Shown: piece after piece, positions 45,922-55,974 of the stretch
How the letters are laid out: each line of letters opens with the position of its first letter
How positions within the stretch are numbered: the first letter of the stretch is position 1
DNA from: G963663315 sp965231905
Lineage (GTDB): Bacteria; Pseudomonadota; Gammaproteobacteria; Arenicellales; Poriferihabitantaceae
Direction: 5' to 3'
Assembly: GCA_965231905.1 (NCBI GenBank)
Contig: CBDDOO010000001.1
Location: 992,001-1,056,000, forward strand
Length of the DNA: 64,000 bases
Made by a program: the position numbers and the translations under genes
The notes under the pieces: model-generated
Databases searched by the model: none
Told to the model about the DNA's origin: nothing
Seen by the model: the letters and a program-made list of their open reading frames with translations, nothing else

Positions 45922-46929
45922 ATGAATTCAATCAAACGCAATACGTTCAAAAATGTACTTTTCAGCGCTCTGGCATGTGGCGCTCTTTCACTGTCATTCG
46001 GTATTTCACATGCCGCCCAAAAGCTGAAATTCGCTCATGTCTATGAAGTAGGACATCCTCTCCACGAAGGCGCGTTAATGGCAGCCGAGGCTATTAACGA
46101 GGCTACGGAAGGTCGTTATGAAGTGGAAGTTTTCCCGGCTTCCTCATTAGGCAAGGAAGCGGGCTTGAACGAAGGACTGACGTTGGGCACGGTAGATATT
46201 ATTTATACGGGAGCCGGATTCGCCGGATCCATATACGGTCCAATTTCAATCACGGATTTCCCTTTTACACTACGGAGCCTGGACCACTGGAAAGCCTACG
46301 GACAGAGTGATTTGTTTAAAGAATTGTCCGCCGGGTTTGAAAAGGCGTCCGGTGGCAGTGTGGTTGCCGCAATCAGCTATTATGGAACACGCCATGTTAC
46401 CTCGAACCGACCCATACTGACTCCCGCGGATATCAAGGACGTCAAAATTCGAGTGCCAAACGCGCCAGCTTATGTGTTGTTTCCCAAAGCGGCCGGAGCC
46501 AACCCGACTCCGATGGCATTCGCGGAAGTGTATCTCGCTTTGCAGCAAGGGGTAGTTGACGCTCAGGAAAATCCACTGCCGACCATACAGGCGAAAAAAT
46601 TTCACGAAGTACAAACTGACATCAATCTTACCGGACACATCACAAACTCGACCCTGACCGTGGCTTCCGGGTCACTCCTGTCCGGTATGAGTGATACGGA
46701 CCGCGCCGCTGTCATCAAAGCCTTGCAGGATTCCGCTGACTGGGTTACAGAGCAAATTGTCCAATCCGAAGCCGAGCTTGTTGACTGGTTCAGGGGGCAG
46801 GGCGTAAATGTCAATGAAGTGGACCGCCAGCCATTCATGGATGTCGTAAAACCCGCGTTGCTCGGCGATGACATGCCGTTCAGCAACGATGTTTACGAAC
46901 GTCTCCAGGCCATTCCTGACGCCGGTTAA
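45922..46929 (+). CDS. dctP: TRAP transporter solute-binding protein DctP
   Basis: 335 aa. Signal peptide ending GISHAAQ; mature start KLKFAHVYEVGHPLHEGALM. Family features: EVEVFPASSLGKEAGLNEGL, the arginine-containing VKIRVPNAPAYVLF that binds the substrate carboxylate, and YLALQQGVVDAQENPLPTIQ. Delivers a sugar acid or similar carboxylate to DctQM. Start follows an AGGA ribosome-binding site. Confidence 0.93.
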   Translation: MNSIKRNTFKNVLFSALACGALSLSFGISHAAQKLKFAHVYEVGHPLHEGALMAAEAINEATEGRYEVEVFPASSLGKEAGLNEGLTLGTVDIIYTGAGFAGSIYGPISITDFPFTLRSLDHWKAYGQSDLFKELSAGFEKASGGSVVAAISYYGTRHVTSNRPILTPADIKDVKIRVPNAPAYVLFPKAAGANPTPMAFAEVYLALQQGVVDAQENPLPTIQAKKFHEVQTDINLTGHITNSTLTVASGSLLSGMSDTDRAAVIKALQDSADWVTEQIVQSEAELVDWFRGQGVNVNEVDRQPFMDVVKPALLGDDMPFSNDVYERLQAIPDAG

Positions 46930-47011
46930 TTGAGGATATGGTCCGCAGTCAGTCGCATGGCGACAATTGCGGGCCATACGCCATGCGGTTTCGATCAGAG
47001 GTTATACACTA

Positions 47012-47581
47012 ATGAATGGTAAAAATGCTTCAGAGAAGGAAGATGTTTTTAGTGAACTTGAAGAAGTAACCGATGATATTTCAGATGTCGGGCCTCTTGA
47101 TTTCCCGGTGCTGATCGTGTTTACGCTGTTGTTCATTATCGTGGCCCTGCAATTTTTTACCCGCTACGTATTGAACGACAGCCTGGGGTGGACAGAGGAA
47201 ATCGCCCGCTATCTCTTGATTCTGCTGGCGTTTGTCGGCTCGGTGAGTTGTGTACGAAAGGGCAAACACATTTATCTGGAATTTTTCTATCGATATTTGT
47301 CCGCAGGGCTCATAAAAACAGTTTCAACATTTGTAGAGGCCGTTGTCTTTGGAATGTTCGGCTACATGGCCTGGTTGGGAATAGAACTCGCCCAGAAAAC
47401 CAGGTCACAAAGAATGGTTTCACTCGATTTGCCGAAGAGTGTTATCTATTACATCGTGGTGGTCGCCTGTATTGCGATGGCCCTGTTTGCGGCGTATCGC
47501 GTATTCAGATTTTCCAGGATGTCTGCGAGTGATATAGCCGCGGAGAAGCTCGGTAATACGGGCCAGGAGAATACCCCATGA
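47012..47581 (+). CDS. dctQ: TRAP transporter small permease DctQ
   Basis: 189 aa with four membrane spans after a charged N-terminal tail; contains LGWTEEIARYLLILLAFVGS and a G-K-H-I-Y segment typical of DctQ. ATG at 47012 chosen. Its end overlaps DctM by 4 bp. Confidence 0.9.
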   Translation: MNGKNASEKEDVFSELEEVTDDISDVGPLDFPVLIVFTLLFIIVALQFFTRYVLNDSLGWTEEIARYLLILLAFVGSVSCVRKGKHIYLEFFYRYLSAGLIKTVSTFVEAVVFGMFGYMAWLGIELAQKTRSQRMVSLDLPKSVIYYIVVVACIAMALFAAYRVFRFSRMSASDIAAEKLGNTGQENTP

Positions 47582-48858
47582 GTCTGTGGATCCTGTTTGC
47601 AGTACTGGCTGTTTGTCTGATATTGGGGGTTCCGGTCGCGGTCTCACTGGCGCTGGCGTCCCTTTCTTATATTCTGATTTCCGGTACGCCCGAAGTTGTG
47701 TTGATACACAATATGATCACGGGGGTTGACAGCTTCCCGCTTCTTGCCATTCCGTTTTTCATTCTGGCTGGACACCTGATGAATACAGGGGGCATAACCA
47801 CCAAGATATTCGCATTCGCCCGTGCCTTGATGGGGTGGACGCCGGGTGGTCTTGGCCATGTCAATGTGGGCGCCAGTGTCATATTCGCGGGAATGTCCGG
47901 CGCCGCGGTCGCAGATGCGGGAGGACTCGGCAATGTCGAAATAAAAGCAATGCGGGATGCCGGATATGACACCGATTTCGCGGTTGGAGTCACTGCGGCT
48001 TCTTCAACCATTGGCCCGATTATTCCGCCGTCTCTGCCACTGGTCATTTTTGGCGTAATGGCGTCTGTTTCGATCGGGGAATTGTTTGCCGCGGGATTGG
48101 TTCCCGGCTTGTTGATGGCTGTTTCATTAATGGTCATGGTGGCCTGGTACTCGAAGAGAAGAAATTATCCGCGTGACGCCAGATTTGATCTTCGTGTCAT
48201 CTGGCGCACGTTCAAGGCGGCATTCTTCCCGCTATTAACGCCGGCCATTATCATCGGCGGTATTGCCACCGGTGTATTCACCCCCACTGAAGCCGCTATT
48301 GCCGCCGTTGTATATGCGATGTTTCTGGGCCTGGTGGTGTATCGGACTCTTTCGTGGAGACATATAGTGAGAGTGTCCGTTGATACCATTGAAACATCCG
48401 CCGCCATTCTGATGATCGTTTCCGCAGCTACCATCTTTGCCTGGATTCTCACCGCTAACCAGGTTGCCGATTTGCTGGGGGGGGCGCTGTTGGGACTTAC
48501 CGAAAACAAGCATCTGATTCTTCTGATGATCATGGCAATCGTGCTCGCGATCGGGTTATTCATGGAAACCATTGCAGCGATCACTATTCTTGTGCCTGTG
48601 CTGATGCCTATTGCGCTGACCGTTGGCATAGACCCGGTGCATCTTGGAATCATTGTGATACTCAATCTCATGCTTGGGTTGCTGACGCCCCCGATCGGGA
48701 TGGTTTTGTATGTGCTGTCAGAAGTGTCCGGCGTCAGCTTTGAGGACTGTGTCAAGGCAACCATGCCATTTCTGATCCCGTTAATTATTGTGCTGCTGAT
48801 GATTACATTCGTTCCTGAGATTGCGTTGTGGTTGCCAAATGCTGTTTTTCGCGGATAG
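47578..48858 (+). CDS. dctM: TRAP transporter large permease DctM
   Basis: 426 aa with about 12 spans. Characteristic FFILAGHLMNTGGITTKIF, VIFAGMSGAAVADAGGLGNV, ASSTIGPIIPPSLPLVIFG and LLTPPIGMVLYVLSEVSG. Sodium-coupled import of the acid captured by DctP. ATG overlaps the dctQ stop. Confidence 0.94.
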   Translation: MSLWILFAVLAVCLILGVPVAVSLALASLSYILISGTPEVVLIHNMITGVDSFPLLAIPFFILAGHLMNTGGITTKIFAFARALMGWTPGGLGHVNVGASVIFAGMSGAAVADAGGLGNVEIKAMRDAGYDTDFAVGVTAASSTIGPIIPPSLPLVIFGVMASVSIGELFAAGLVPGLLMAVSLMVMVAWYSKRRNYPRDARFDLRVIWRTFKAAFFPLLTPAIIIGGIATGVFTPTEAAIAAVVYAMFLGLVVYRTLSWRHIVRVSVDTIETSAAILMIVSAATIFAWILTANQVADLLGGALLGLTENKHLILLMIMAIVLAIGLFMETIAAITILVPVLMPIALTVGIDPVHLGIIVILNLMLGLLTPPIGMVLYVLSEVSGVSFEDCVKATMPFLIPLIIVLLMITFVPEIALWLPNAVFRG

Positions 48859-48928
48859 TTATAGTGGGGTATTTTGTTAGAATAATAAAAATACTTGAAT
48901 GATTCCGGGGGCGCGGGAATCAAGCGGA

Positions 48929-50194
48929 ATGTCAATTGAAAAAATAGACACACTCGTTGTCGGCGCCGGTCAGGCCGGCGTAGCCATGAGCGAGCATTTG
49001 AGTCATTGCGGTGTGCCTCACCTCGTTCTGGAGCGATACCGGATTGCAGAACGCTGGCGCTCGCAAAGATGGGATTCACTGGTTACCAACGGCCCGGCCT
49101 GGCATGATCGATTTCCGAATATGGAGTTTACAAGCGATCCGGAAGGCTTTCCCGGCAAGGAGGAAGTGGCAGACTACTTTGTCGCTTATGCGAAAATGAT
49201 CAAAGCCCCGATTCGATGCGGTGTAGAGGCGCTGGAGGTGACCAGAAACGCAGGTTACCCCGGCTTCAGAGTCGAGACGTCAGAAGGCGTGATCGAAGCC
49301 AACAGAGTGGTTGCAGCCACCGGACCTTTTCAAAAACCTGCGATACCGGCTATCGTGCCGGATGACTCGGGAATTACACAACTTCATTCGAGTGTCTATC
49401 GTAATCCCGGCCAATTGCCTCCGGGCGGGGCGCTGGTGGTCGGCGCAGGGTCTTCGGGGGCGCAAATTTCGGATGAACTCCTGCGTGCAGGTAAAAGTGT
49501 TTATCTCTCTGTCGGGCCGCATGACCTTCCTCCGCGGAGGTATCGTGGGCGTGATTTTGTCTGGTGGCTGGGTGTGCTTGGCAAGTGGGAAGAGTCGGCT
49601 ATCGAACCCGGGATGGAACATGTCACAATCGCGGTAAGCGGCGCCCGCGGTGGTCACACGGTAGACTTCCGGCAGTTGGCTGCACAGGGGATGACGCTCG
49701 TTGGCCGGACAGAATCCTTCCGGAACAAAGTGATGTTCTTCGCAAACGATCTTGCGAAGAACATCGCTCAAGGGAATGCCAATACCCTGTCTGTGCTGGA
49801 CGAGGCGGACACTTACATTGCCCGCAACGGTCTGGATTTTCCGGAAGAGCCTGAAGCTCGCGTAGTTGGCCCCGACCCGCAGTGCGTAACCAACCCCATT
49901 TCAGAGTTGAATCTGGCAGAGGCTGGAATAACCTCCATCATCTGGGCAACAGGCTTTGAGGTCGATTACAACTGGTTGAATGTGGACGCGTTTGATTCAG
50001 AAGGCAAGCCCCGGCATCAACGTGGCGTTTCAACGGAGCCGGGGGTCTATTTCCTCGGATTGCCCTGGCAGTCACGGCGTGGGTCTTCCTTTATATGGGG
50101 GGTCTGGCACGACGCCCGGTTTCTGGCGGACCAGATTGTCATACAAAATCAGTACCTGGCCTACAAGGCTTGCGCGCCGTTCCATGTCGGCTAG
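48929..50194 (+). CDS. FAD/NADPH-dependent flavoprotein monooxygenase-like protein
   Basis: 421 aa. FAD motif TLVVGAGQAGVAMSEHL near the N-terminus, NADPH motif ALVVGAGSSGAQISDELL near residue 170 and a C-terminal ATGFEVDYNWLNV segment. Similar to flavin monooxygenases and the YhbX/CzcO-like group. It follows dctM by 70 bp and may oxidise the imported compound or one of its products; no direct evidence. Its stop overlaps the convergent hydrolase gene by 4 bp. Confidence 0.82.
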   Translation: MSIEKIDTLVVGAGQAGVAMSEHLSHCGVPHLVLERYRIAERWRSQRWDSLVTNGPAWHDRFPNMEFTSDPEGFPGKEEVADYFVAYAKMIKAPIRCGVEALEVTRNAGYPGFRVETSEGVIEANRVVAATGPFQKPAIPAIVPDDSGITQLHSSVYRNPGQLPPGGALVVGAGSSGAQISDELLRAGKSVYLSVGPHDLPPRRYRGRDFVWWLGVLGKWEESAIEPGMEHVTIAVSGARGGHTVDFRQLAAQGMTLVGRTESFRNKVMFFANDLAKNIAQGNANTLSVLDEADTYIARNGLDFPEEPEARVVGPDPQCVTNPISELNLAEAGITSIIWATGFEVDYNWLNVDAFDSEGKPRHQRGVSTEPGVYFLGLPWQSRRGSSFIWGVWHDARFLADQIVIQNQYLAYKACAPFHVG

Positions 50195-52191
50195 AAATGA
50201 TCTCTCGGGTATTTTTTGTCCCAGGTTTTTCTGAATAATTCCTGTCGATTGCACCAGGCGGCTGATTCCGCTTTGAGGAAAAACCGATTCAGGTCACAGG
50301 TGAGTTCTGTGCGGGTAAATGTCCGGGTATGCCAGTCGCTTCCCCGGCTGTATTCCCACCGCCATTCGTATTGCGCTTTCGCGGTTAATGGATGATCGGG
50401 ATGAATGGTATATCTTTGCAATGTCGTGGACGCCATTTCAAGTTGACTTCCTTCGAATCGTATTTTTCCGTTGTCCGCAAAAATCTCGAATATGTACTCA
50501 CCACTGACCGGATCAACGGTAACCTTGCGATGTTGTCTGAATTCGCGTAATTGAGTGGCAGGCAGCGCTTCTCCTGTTTCAGTCGTTTTAAATTCAGTCA
50601 GTCTTCCCGGTTTCGGGTTGGCAGTGCGAACGGGAAGTTTCAACCGGCTGTCCTTCGTATGGATGCTGACCGTCGCATTTTCCGGGGAAGGCCAGGCCAT
50701 CGGCCAGTAACTGGTGGAAACAGCCAATCGTAATTTATGCCCGGCAGGCGCCACATAGCCGACGTGATTGAGTTTCACGGTCACCCTGGTCGGCAAATCC
50801 GGTTCAATCGGCTCCGGTTCCGACTTGCCCGTTCGCTGGCTTACATTCAATAGCCCCCGGGTAATCAGCGTACTGGCGCCGTCCGGCCAGACATCGCAAA
50901 GGCGAACGGCTATCAACCCTTGTGGTTTATCGCAGCTCAGCGTCAGTTCCAACTCCGGGTTTCCCAGGATTTCGATGGGGTCCGATTCCACGTCCAGATC
51001 GAAACATAACGAACCCCGGTCTTCCGTTTGTTGATCTCCCGGCAATTCATCAGCGGGACCGAACGCGAACCAGGGCATGTATTCACCGGAATCCAGGCCA
51101 ACCGTCTGCGGCGAGCAGATTCGCAGAACCGTGTCCGGGGCCGTGGATTCCAGCAGCGTATTGTCGCCAAGATGAAAAACGGTATACGTTACATTTTCGG
51201 ACGGCCAGCCGGATTCGCCAACCCATCGACCCGGGCGATTCTGATAAAAAGGCGCCGGTCGCACACTGTCCTGAATGTAAACCTGATACATGGATTCATC
51301 CAGAATGCCGGTATCTTCGTTTTTCAACCATTGATCGAACCACCGCAAGGCATCATTCAGGAATCCCACGGCCGGGCCTGGAACGCCCAAATGCGGATAA
51401 CGGTGGCACCAGGCGCCTTGCAGTCCTCTGCGTGGAACGGAAAGGTTTTCCAGTAAACGGGGGACCGTATTGGGCCAGCAATCGGCATGTCCACTGACTG
51501 CATAAACCGGAATGTCGATGGCGTCATAGTCCGCGCCTACCGTTCCGCGCAACCAATAGTCGTCCTCTCGTTGATGATTGAGCCAGTACTCAAGGTAATG
51601 GGGGGTATTCTCCAACCGCTCCCGCCACAGCTTTTCCCAACCCCGCCCTGCGAGTAACGGGTCTGGAGGGCGGGTATTGTAGCCAAACATGATAGCGGCC
51701 CAACCAATGGTCTGGCCCACCATGCAACCCATGTAGTAACCGGCGTCATCATAGTACCGGAATTCCGACGCGCCCAGGGCAATGACCGTCTTTAATGGTT
51801 CCGGTCTGCGCTGAGCGAGTTGCAACCCTGTAACGCCGCCCCAGGAGATTCCGATTGTCCCGACGGCGCCGTCCGACCATGGTTGGGAGGCAATCCAGTT
51901 GATTACATCGACCCCGTCACTGATTTCCTGATCGCTGTATTCATCCAGCATGACGCCGTCAGAGCTTCCGGAGCCGCGCATGTCCACCCGTAAACAGGCG
52001 TAACCATGGTTCGCGAACCAGGCGATGGTCGTTGAATCGCGTACTGCGGAATAATCATCCTTGCGGTAGGGGATGTATTCCAGAATAGCGGGAAAAGGTT
52101 GATCGGGGTTTGCGGTTGGCAACCACAGCCTGGCGCCCAGTCTCGCGCCATCCGTCATGGGTATCCAGAGATGGTCAATACAGTGAGTCAT
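50191..52191 (-). CDS. CocE/NonD (X-Pro dipeptidyl-peptidase S15-like) hydrolase
   Basis: 666 aa. Alpha/beta-hydrolase domain with RVDMRGSGSSDG, nucleophile serine in GTIGISWGGVTGL and a histidine near GAWCHRYPHLG; the second half is a jelly-roll X-Pro domain. Hydrolyses esters or amides. It lies 12 bp after the last ABC transporter gene, so it may process the imported peptide-like substrate in the cytoplasm; no signal peptide is visible. Confidence 0.88.
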   Translation of the reverse strand: MTHCIDHLWIPMTDGARLGARLWLPTANPDQPFPAILEYIPYRKDDYSAVRDSTTIAWFANHGYACLRVDMRGSGSSDGVMLDEYSDQEISDGVDVINWIASQPWSDGAVGTIGISWGGVTGLQLAQRRPEPLKTVIALGASEFRYYDDAGYYMGCMVGQTIGWAAIMFGYNTRPPDPLLAGRGWEKLWRERLENTPHYLEYWLNHQREDDYWLRGTVGADYDAIDIPVYAVSGHADCWPNTVPRLLENLSVPRRGLQGAWCHRYPHLGVPGPAVGFLNDALRWFDQWLKNEDTGILDESMYQVYIQDSVRPAPFYQNRPGRWVGESGWPSENVTYTVFHLGDNTLLESTAPDTVLRICSPQTVGLDSGEYMPWFAFGPADELPGDQQTEDRGSLCFDLDVESDPIEILGNPELELTLSCDKPQGLIAVRLCDVWPDGASTLITRGLLNVSQRTGKSEPEPIEPDLPTRVTVKLNHVGYVAPAGHKLRLAVSTSYWPMAWPSPENATVSIHTKDSRLKLPVRTANPKPGRLTEFKTTETGEALPATQLREFRQHRKVTVDPVSGEYIFEIFADNGKIRFEGSQLEMASTTLQRYTIHPDHPLTAKAQYEWRWEYSRGSDWHTRTFTRTELTCDLNRFFLKAESAAWCNRQELFRKTWDKKYPRDHF

Positions 52192-52203
52192 TCGTACAAA
52201 CGT

Positions 52204-53178
52204 TTAATGAGGGTAATGACAGGTCAGTGAGTGGTTTTCATTCACAGTATGAACCGGCGGGAATTTATGGTCGCAATGCTCCGCGGCAAACGGGCAGCGC
52301 GTATGGAATTCGCAACCGGATGGCCGGTCCATCAGGCTCGGCGCCTCACCTTTCAGTTCGATGCGTTCAATATTGGCGTCGGGGTCCGGTTCCGGATTGG
52401 CTGACAGCAACGCCAGGGTATAAGGATGTCGTGGATGGTGAAATATATCATCGGTCGGGCCCTGCTCGACAAATCTGCCGAGATACATGATGGCCGTGCG
52501 GTCGGAAATATGCCGGACAATATTCAGGTTGTGGGTAATGACGAACATACTGATGCCCAGTTCATCCTGCAATCTGTTCAGCAAATTCAGGATTTCTCCC
52601 TGAACGGAAACATCCAGACCCGCGGTGGGTTCATCCGCAATAATCATCTTCGGATTCAACGCCAATGCTCTCGCCACGCCCACTCTTCGCGCCTGCCCGC
52701 CACTCAATTGATGGGGATATCGGGCAGAAAAATGCTCCGGCAGTCCGACCATCTTCAGCAAACGCGCAGACTCCTCCCCCAGGTTCCGCTCCTTCAGGCC
52801 GTGAACGATATAAGGCTCGGTGACCAGCGCGCCGACATTCTGTCTTGGACTTAATGAACCCACCGGGTTTTGCCACATGAACGAGATTTGTTTTCTGTAT
52901 GCCATCATTTCGGCGCCGTTCATGGTCGTCACTTCCTCGCCCCTGAATCGTATCGAACCCTCTGCCGCGGGCAACAGTCCGGCCACGACCAGGGCCAGCG
53001 TTGACTTTCCTGACCCGCTTTCACCGACCAAAGTAAATGTTTGTCCTTCTTTTATGGATAGCGAAACGTCGCGAACGGCATCAATCCAGGGGTCGGTCTG
53101 CCGCTTGATCAGCGCCTGTACCGAGGACATACTGCGAAATCGTACCCGCGCATTCTCGACTTCAAGAACCGTATTCAT
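52204..53178 (-). CDS. dppF: Oligopeptide/dipeptide ABC transporter ATP-binding protein (DppF-like)
   Basis: 324 aa. Walker A GESGSGKST, signature LSGGQARRVGVARAL, Walker B MIIADEPTAGLD, and the oligopeptide C-terminal cysteine-rich extension (CEFHTRCPFAAEHC) that often binds Fe-S. ATG overlaps the dppD stop (ATGA). Confidence 0.92.
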   Translation of the reverse strand: MNTVLEVENARVRFRSMSSVQALIKRQTDPWIDAVRDVSLSIKEGQTFTLVGESGSGKSTLALVVAGLLPAAEGSIRFRGEEVTTMNGAEMMAYRKQISFMWQNPVGSLSPRQNVGALVTEPYIVHGLKERNLGEESARLLKMVGLPEHFSARYPHQLSGGQARRVGVARALALNPKMIIADEPTAGLDVSVQGEILNLLNRLQDELGISMFVITHNLNIVRHISDRTAIMYLGRFVEQGPTDDIFHHPRHPYTLALLSANPEPDPDANIERIELKGEAPSLMDRPSGCEFHTRCPFAAEHCDHKFPPVHTVNENHSLTCHYPH

Positions 53179-54143
53179 GACCGGCTCCGATGGCAACTGA
53201 CAGAGTGACCCGCGGAGCGCTCTGACCATTCAGGAACTTCAGTATCGCATTGCGTCATAACGTATTCACAACGATTTTTGAATATACAACCGGACGGCAT
53301 GGTCACCAGGTCCGGAATTTCTCCCGGAATGGTTGGCAGCTTACGGCTTTTGGTGGCGATACTGGCCGGGTCGCACTTCAACAAGCGCTCAGTGTAAGGA
53401 TGGGCCGGACGATGAAAGACATCAGCGACCGTTCCCTGTTCGACCACTTCACCGGCGTACATGATCACGACATGATCACAAAGCTCCGCAATCACACCGA
53501 GATGATGGGAAATAAACAAAATGGAACATCCCATATCCGACTGCAATTCCTTCAGCAAATGAATGATCTGCACTTCCAGTGTGGCGTCCAGCGCCGTGGT
53601 GGGTTCATCAGCGATCAGAAACGAAGGTTCAGCCTGCAATGCCATCGCAATTGAAATCCGTTGCTGCATTCCTCCGGAAAATTCATGGGGGAATTGTTTG
53701 AGTCTACTGGCCGGGTCGGGAATTCCGACACTGGTCAACATCTCGATTGATCTCCGGTTCTTCTCGGTCCGGGACTTTTTGTCGCGATATTGTATGTCTG
53801 TCATTTGACGCCCGATGGACAATACCGGATTCAGGGTTGACATTGGATCCTGGAATACGACGGACATTTGAACCCCGCGGATAGCGCGCATGTCTTCTTC
53901 GGGTAATTCCAGAAGGTCGGCGCTGTTGAATTCAATGGAGCCATTCGGTATGGACGCATTCTCGGCCAATAAACGAATAATCGAGGAAATCAAAGTCGAT
54001 TTCCCGCATCCGCTTTCACCGACCACGCCGACAATAGCGCCTTTTGGCACATCCAGATTGACGTGCCGCAGCGCTTTGAGTTCACCACGGTCTGTCCCGT
54101 AATGGACCGACAAATCCCGGATTTTCAGAACGTTTTCGTTCAT
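53175..54143 (-). CDS. dppD: Oligopeptide/dipeptide ABC transporter ATP-binding protein (DppD-like)
   Basis: 322 aa. Walker A GESGCGKST, signature FSGGMQQRISIAMAL, Walker B FLIADEPTTALD and the C-terminal CIFKNRCEYVMTQC extension. Pairs with the DppF-like ATPase. 10 bp after dppC. Confidence 0.92.
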   Translation of the reverse strand: MNENVLKIRDLSVHYGTDRGELKALRHVNLDVPKGAIVGVVGESGCGKSTLISSIIRLLAENASIPNGSIEFNSADLLELPEEDMRAIRGVQMSVVFQDPMSTLNPVLSIGRQMTDIQYRDKKSRTEKNRRSIEMLTSVGIPDPASRLKQFPHEFSGGMQQRISIAMALQAEPSFLIADEPTTALDATLEVQIIHLLKELQSDMGCSILFISHHLGVIAELCDHVVIMYAGEVVEQGTVADVFHRPAHPYTERLLKCDPASIATKSRKLPTIPGEIPDLVTMPSGCIFKNRCEYVMTQCDTEVPEWSERSAGHSVSCHRSRS

Positions 54144-54153
54144 CTGGACAAGT

Positions 54154-54990
54154 TCAGATTCCTTTCCTCAGTTTCGGGTCAATCAGATCCCGCAACGACT
54201 CGCCGAGGAAGGTAAAGCCCAGTGTGATCAACAGGAGGGGGATACTGCCTGCGATGATTGGCCAGGGCGTGTTGCGTATCAGGGTATAACCGTCGTTCAG
54301 GATACTGCCCCATGACGGTGTCGGCGGTTTCACCCCCATACCCAGAAAACTCAACCCGGCTTCAAGAGCGATGACAGTGGGAATATCCATGGAGGCCAGG
54401 ATAATCAACGGCCCGATTACGTTGGGCAGAATGTGGACAAAAAGAATGCGCCGGGTGGAAACCCCCATAGCCCGTTCCGCCATGATGAACTGGTTGGATT
54501 TTATGGTTAATGTCTGGGTACGCACCACCCGGCCATAGTTGGGTATCGAAGTGACAATAATGACCGCGATTACCGTGCCAAGCGAGGGGCCGACCAGGGC
54601 CACGGTCGCCAGTGCAAACATGACCGTTGGAAACGAACGAATCGTGTCAAAAAACAACAGGATGATATTGTCCAGCCACTTCGGCCCGAATCCGGCGAGC
54701 ATGCCAAGCAGTACGCCGATACCCAGCGCCGCCGAGATGGAGACCAGCGCGACCTTCAACGCGACCTGACCGCCAAACAACACCCTGGAGAACAGGTCAC
54801 GGCCGAGTTGATCGGTGCCCAACAAGTGCCTGGAGGACGGCCCTTGAAGCCGGTCAACGATATTCAGCGCAATCGGATCATAAGGCGAGATGACACTGGC
54901 CAGAACCGCGCTGATCACAATGAGTGTAACCAGTATCAAACCAAAAAACCCCAAAGGTTCGCGGGTGATCCGCTTGAGAATATCCATCAC
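54154..54990 (-). CDS. dppC: Oligopeptide/dipeptide ABC transporter permease (DppC-like)
   Basis: 278 aa with about six spans. N-terminal DPIALNIVDRLQGPS and HLLGTDQLGRDLFSRVLFG are typical of DppC/OppC; EAA loop AERAMGVSTRRILFVHILP. Overlaps dppB by 4 bp. Confidence 0.92.
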   Translation of the reverse strand: MMDILKRITREPLGFFGLILVTLIVISAVLASVISPYDPIALNIVDRLQGPSSRHLLGTDQLGRDLFSRVLFGGQVALKVALVSISAALGIGVLLGMLAGFGPKWLDNIILLFFDTIRSFPTVMFALATVALVGPSLGTVIAVIIVTSIPNYGRVVRTQTLTIKSNQFIMAERAMGVSTRRILFVHILPNVIGPLIILASMDIPTVIALEAGLSFLGMGVKPPTPSWGSILNDGYTLIRNTPWPIIAGSIPLLLITLGFTFLGESLRDLIDPKLRKGI

Positions 54991-55931
54991 AGCGACGCCC
55001 TGATCCTGGGGTCGAGCCAGGCGTTAACCAGGTCCGACAAGGTCGTACTGATGACAAACAGGATGGTGCTGATCAACACGGAACCCATCACTACGGGATA
55101 GTTCCTCGTCGTGATGGAATCGAAAATCAGTTTGCCAATACCGGGGCGGGCGAAAACAATTTCTGTAAACAGGGCCGCGGACAGGAGAAACCCCATGCCG
55201 ACCCCGATTACCGTCACGGTTGGAAGTACCGCGAGTTTCAATGCGTAGCGATAGACTACGGTTCGCTCAGGCAATCCGTAAGCGCGCGCTGTCCGAATAT
55301 GATTCTCGCCCATTACCTCCAGCATCGACGCTCGAACCAGCCTCGCCAGGTATCCAATCCACGACAATCCAATAGCGAACGCGGGTAAAACCAGGTGCGC
55401 CGCCTGATCCCGGAAATCCCCTTTTTCTCCGGCGCCTACCGCCGGGAACCAATGCAGGGTTACGGCAAATATCAACAATGAATAAAGCGCCACCACGAAT
55501 GCCGGCGCCGTAATGCAGCCTACGGACAGTATTCCGGTAATCCGGTCAGCCCATGTATTCCTGTGCAGCGCCGAATAGCAACCCAGGGGGATTCCGATCA
55601 GGGCCGCGAACAGGATCGCGGAAAAAATCAACCAGAGCGTATAGGGCAATTGATTGAACACAATATCCGCCACAGGCCGGTTGGTAATGACATCCATGCC
55701 GAGATCACCTGTGAACAAATTCCCGAAAAACCGCAGAATTTGTACAGGAAGCGGCAAATCCAGTCCCATACGGGCCGACATGCCTGCAATGAGTTCCGGT
55801 GTTGCCCTGGGTCCCAGCAGGATGCGCGCCGGGTCGCCCGGAACAAGATGGATCATGCAAAACAGCGCCGTCACCGCAAGCATGACAATGACGACGCTCA
55901 ATGCAAGTCGCTTCAGAACATAAAGAAGCAT
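54987..55931 (-). CDS. dppB: Oligopeptide/dipeptide ABC transporter permease (DppB-like)
   Basis: 314 aa with about six spans. N-terminal MLLYVLKRLALSVVIVML and HLVPGDPARILLG; EAA-like loop RTARAYGLPERTVVYRYALK. First permease after the binding protein gene. Confidence 0.92.
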   Translation of the reverse strand: MLLYVLKRLALSVVIVMLAVTALFCMIHLVPGDPARILLGPRATPELIAGMSARMGLDLPLPVQILRFFGNLFTGDLGMDVITNRPVADIVFNQLPYTLWLIFSAILFAALIGIPLGCYSALHRNTWADRITGILSVGCITAPAFVVALYSLLIFAVTLHWFPAVGAGEKGDFRDQAAHLVLPAFAIGLSWIGYLARLVRASMLEVMGENHIRTARAYGLPERTVVYRYALKLAVLPTVTVIGVGMGFLLSAALFTEIVFARPGIGKLIFDSITTRNYPVVMGSVLISTILFVISTTLSDLVNAWLDPRIRASL

Positions 55932-55974
55932 GACCGGCTACCGGGATTTCAGGAATATACCGGGTTAAAAAATT

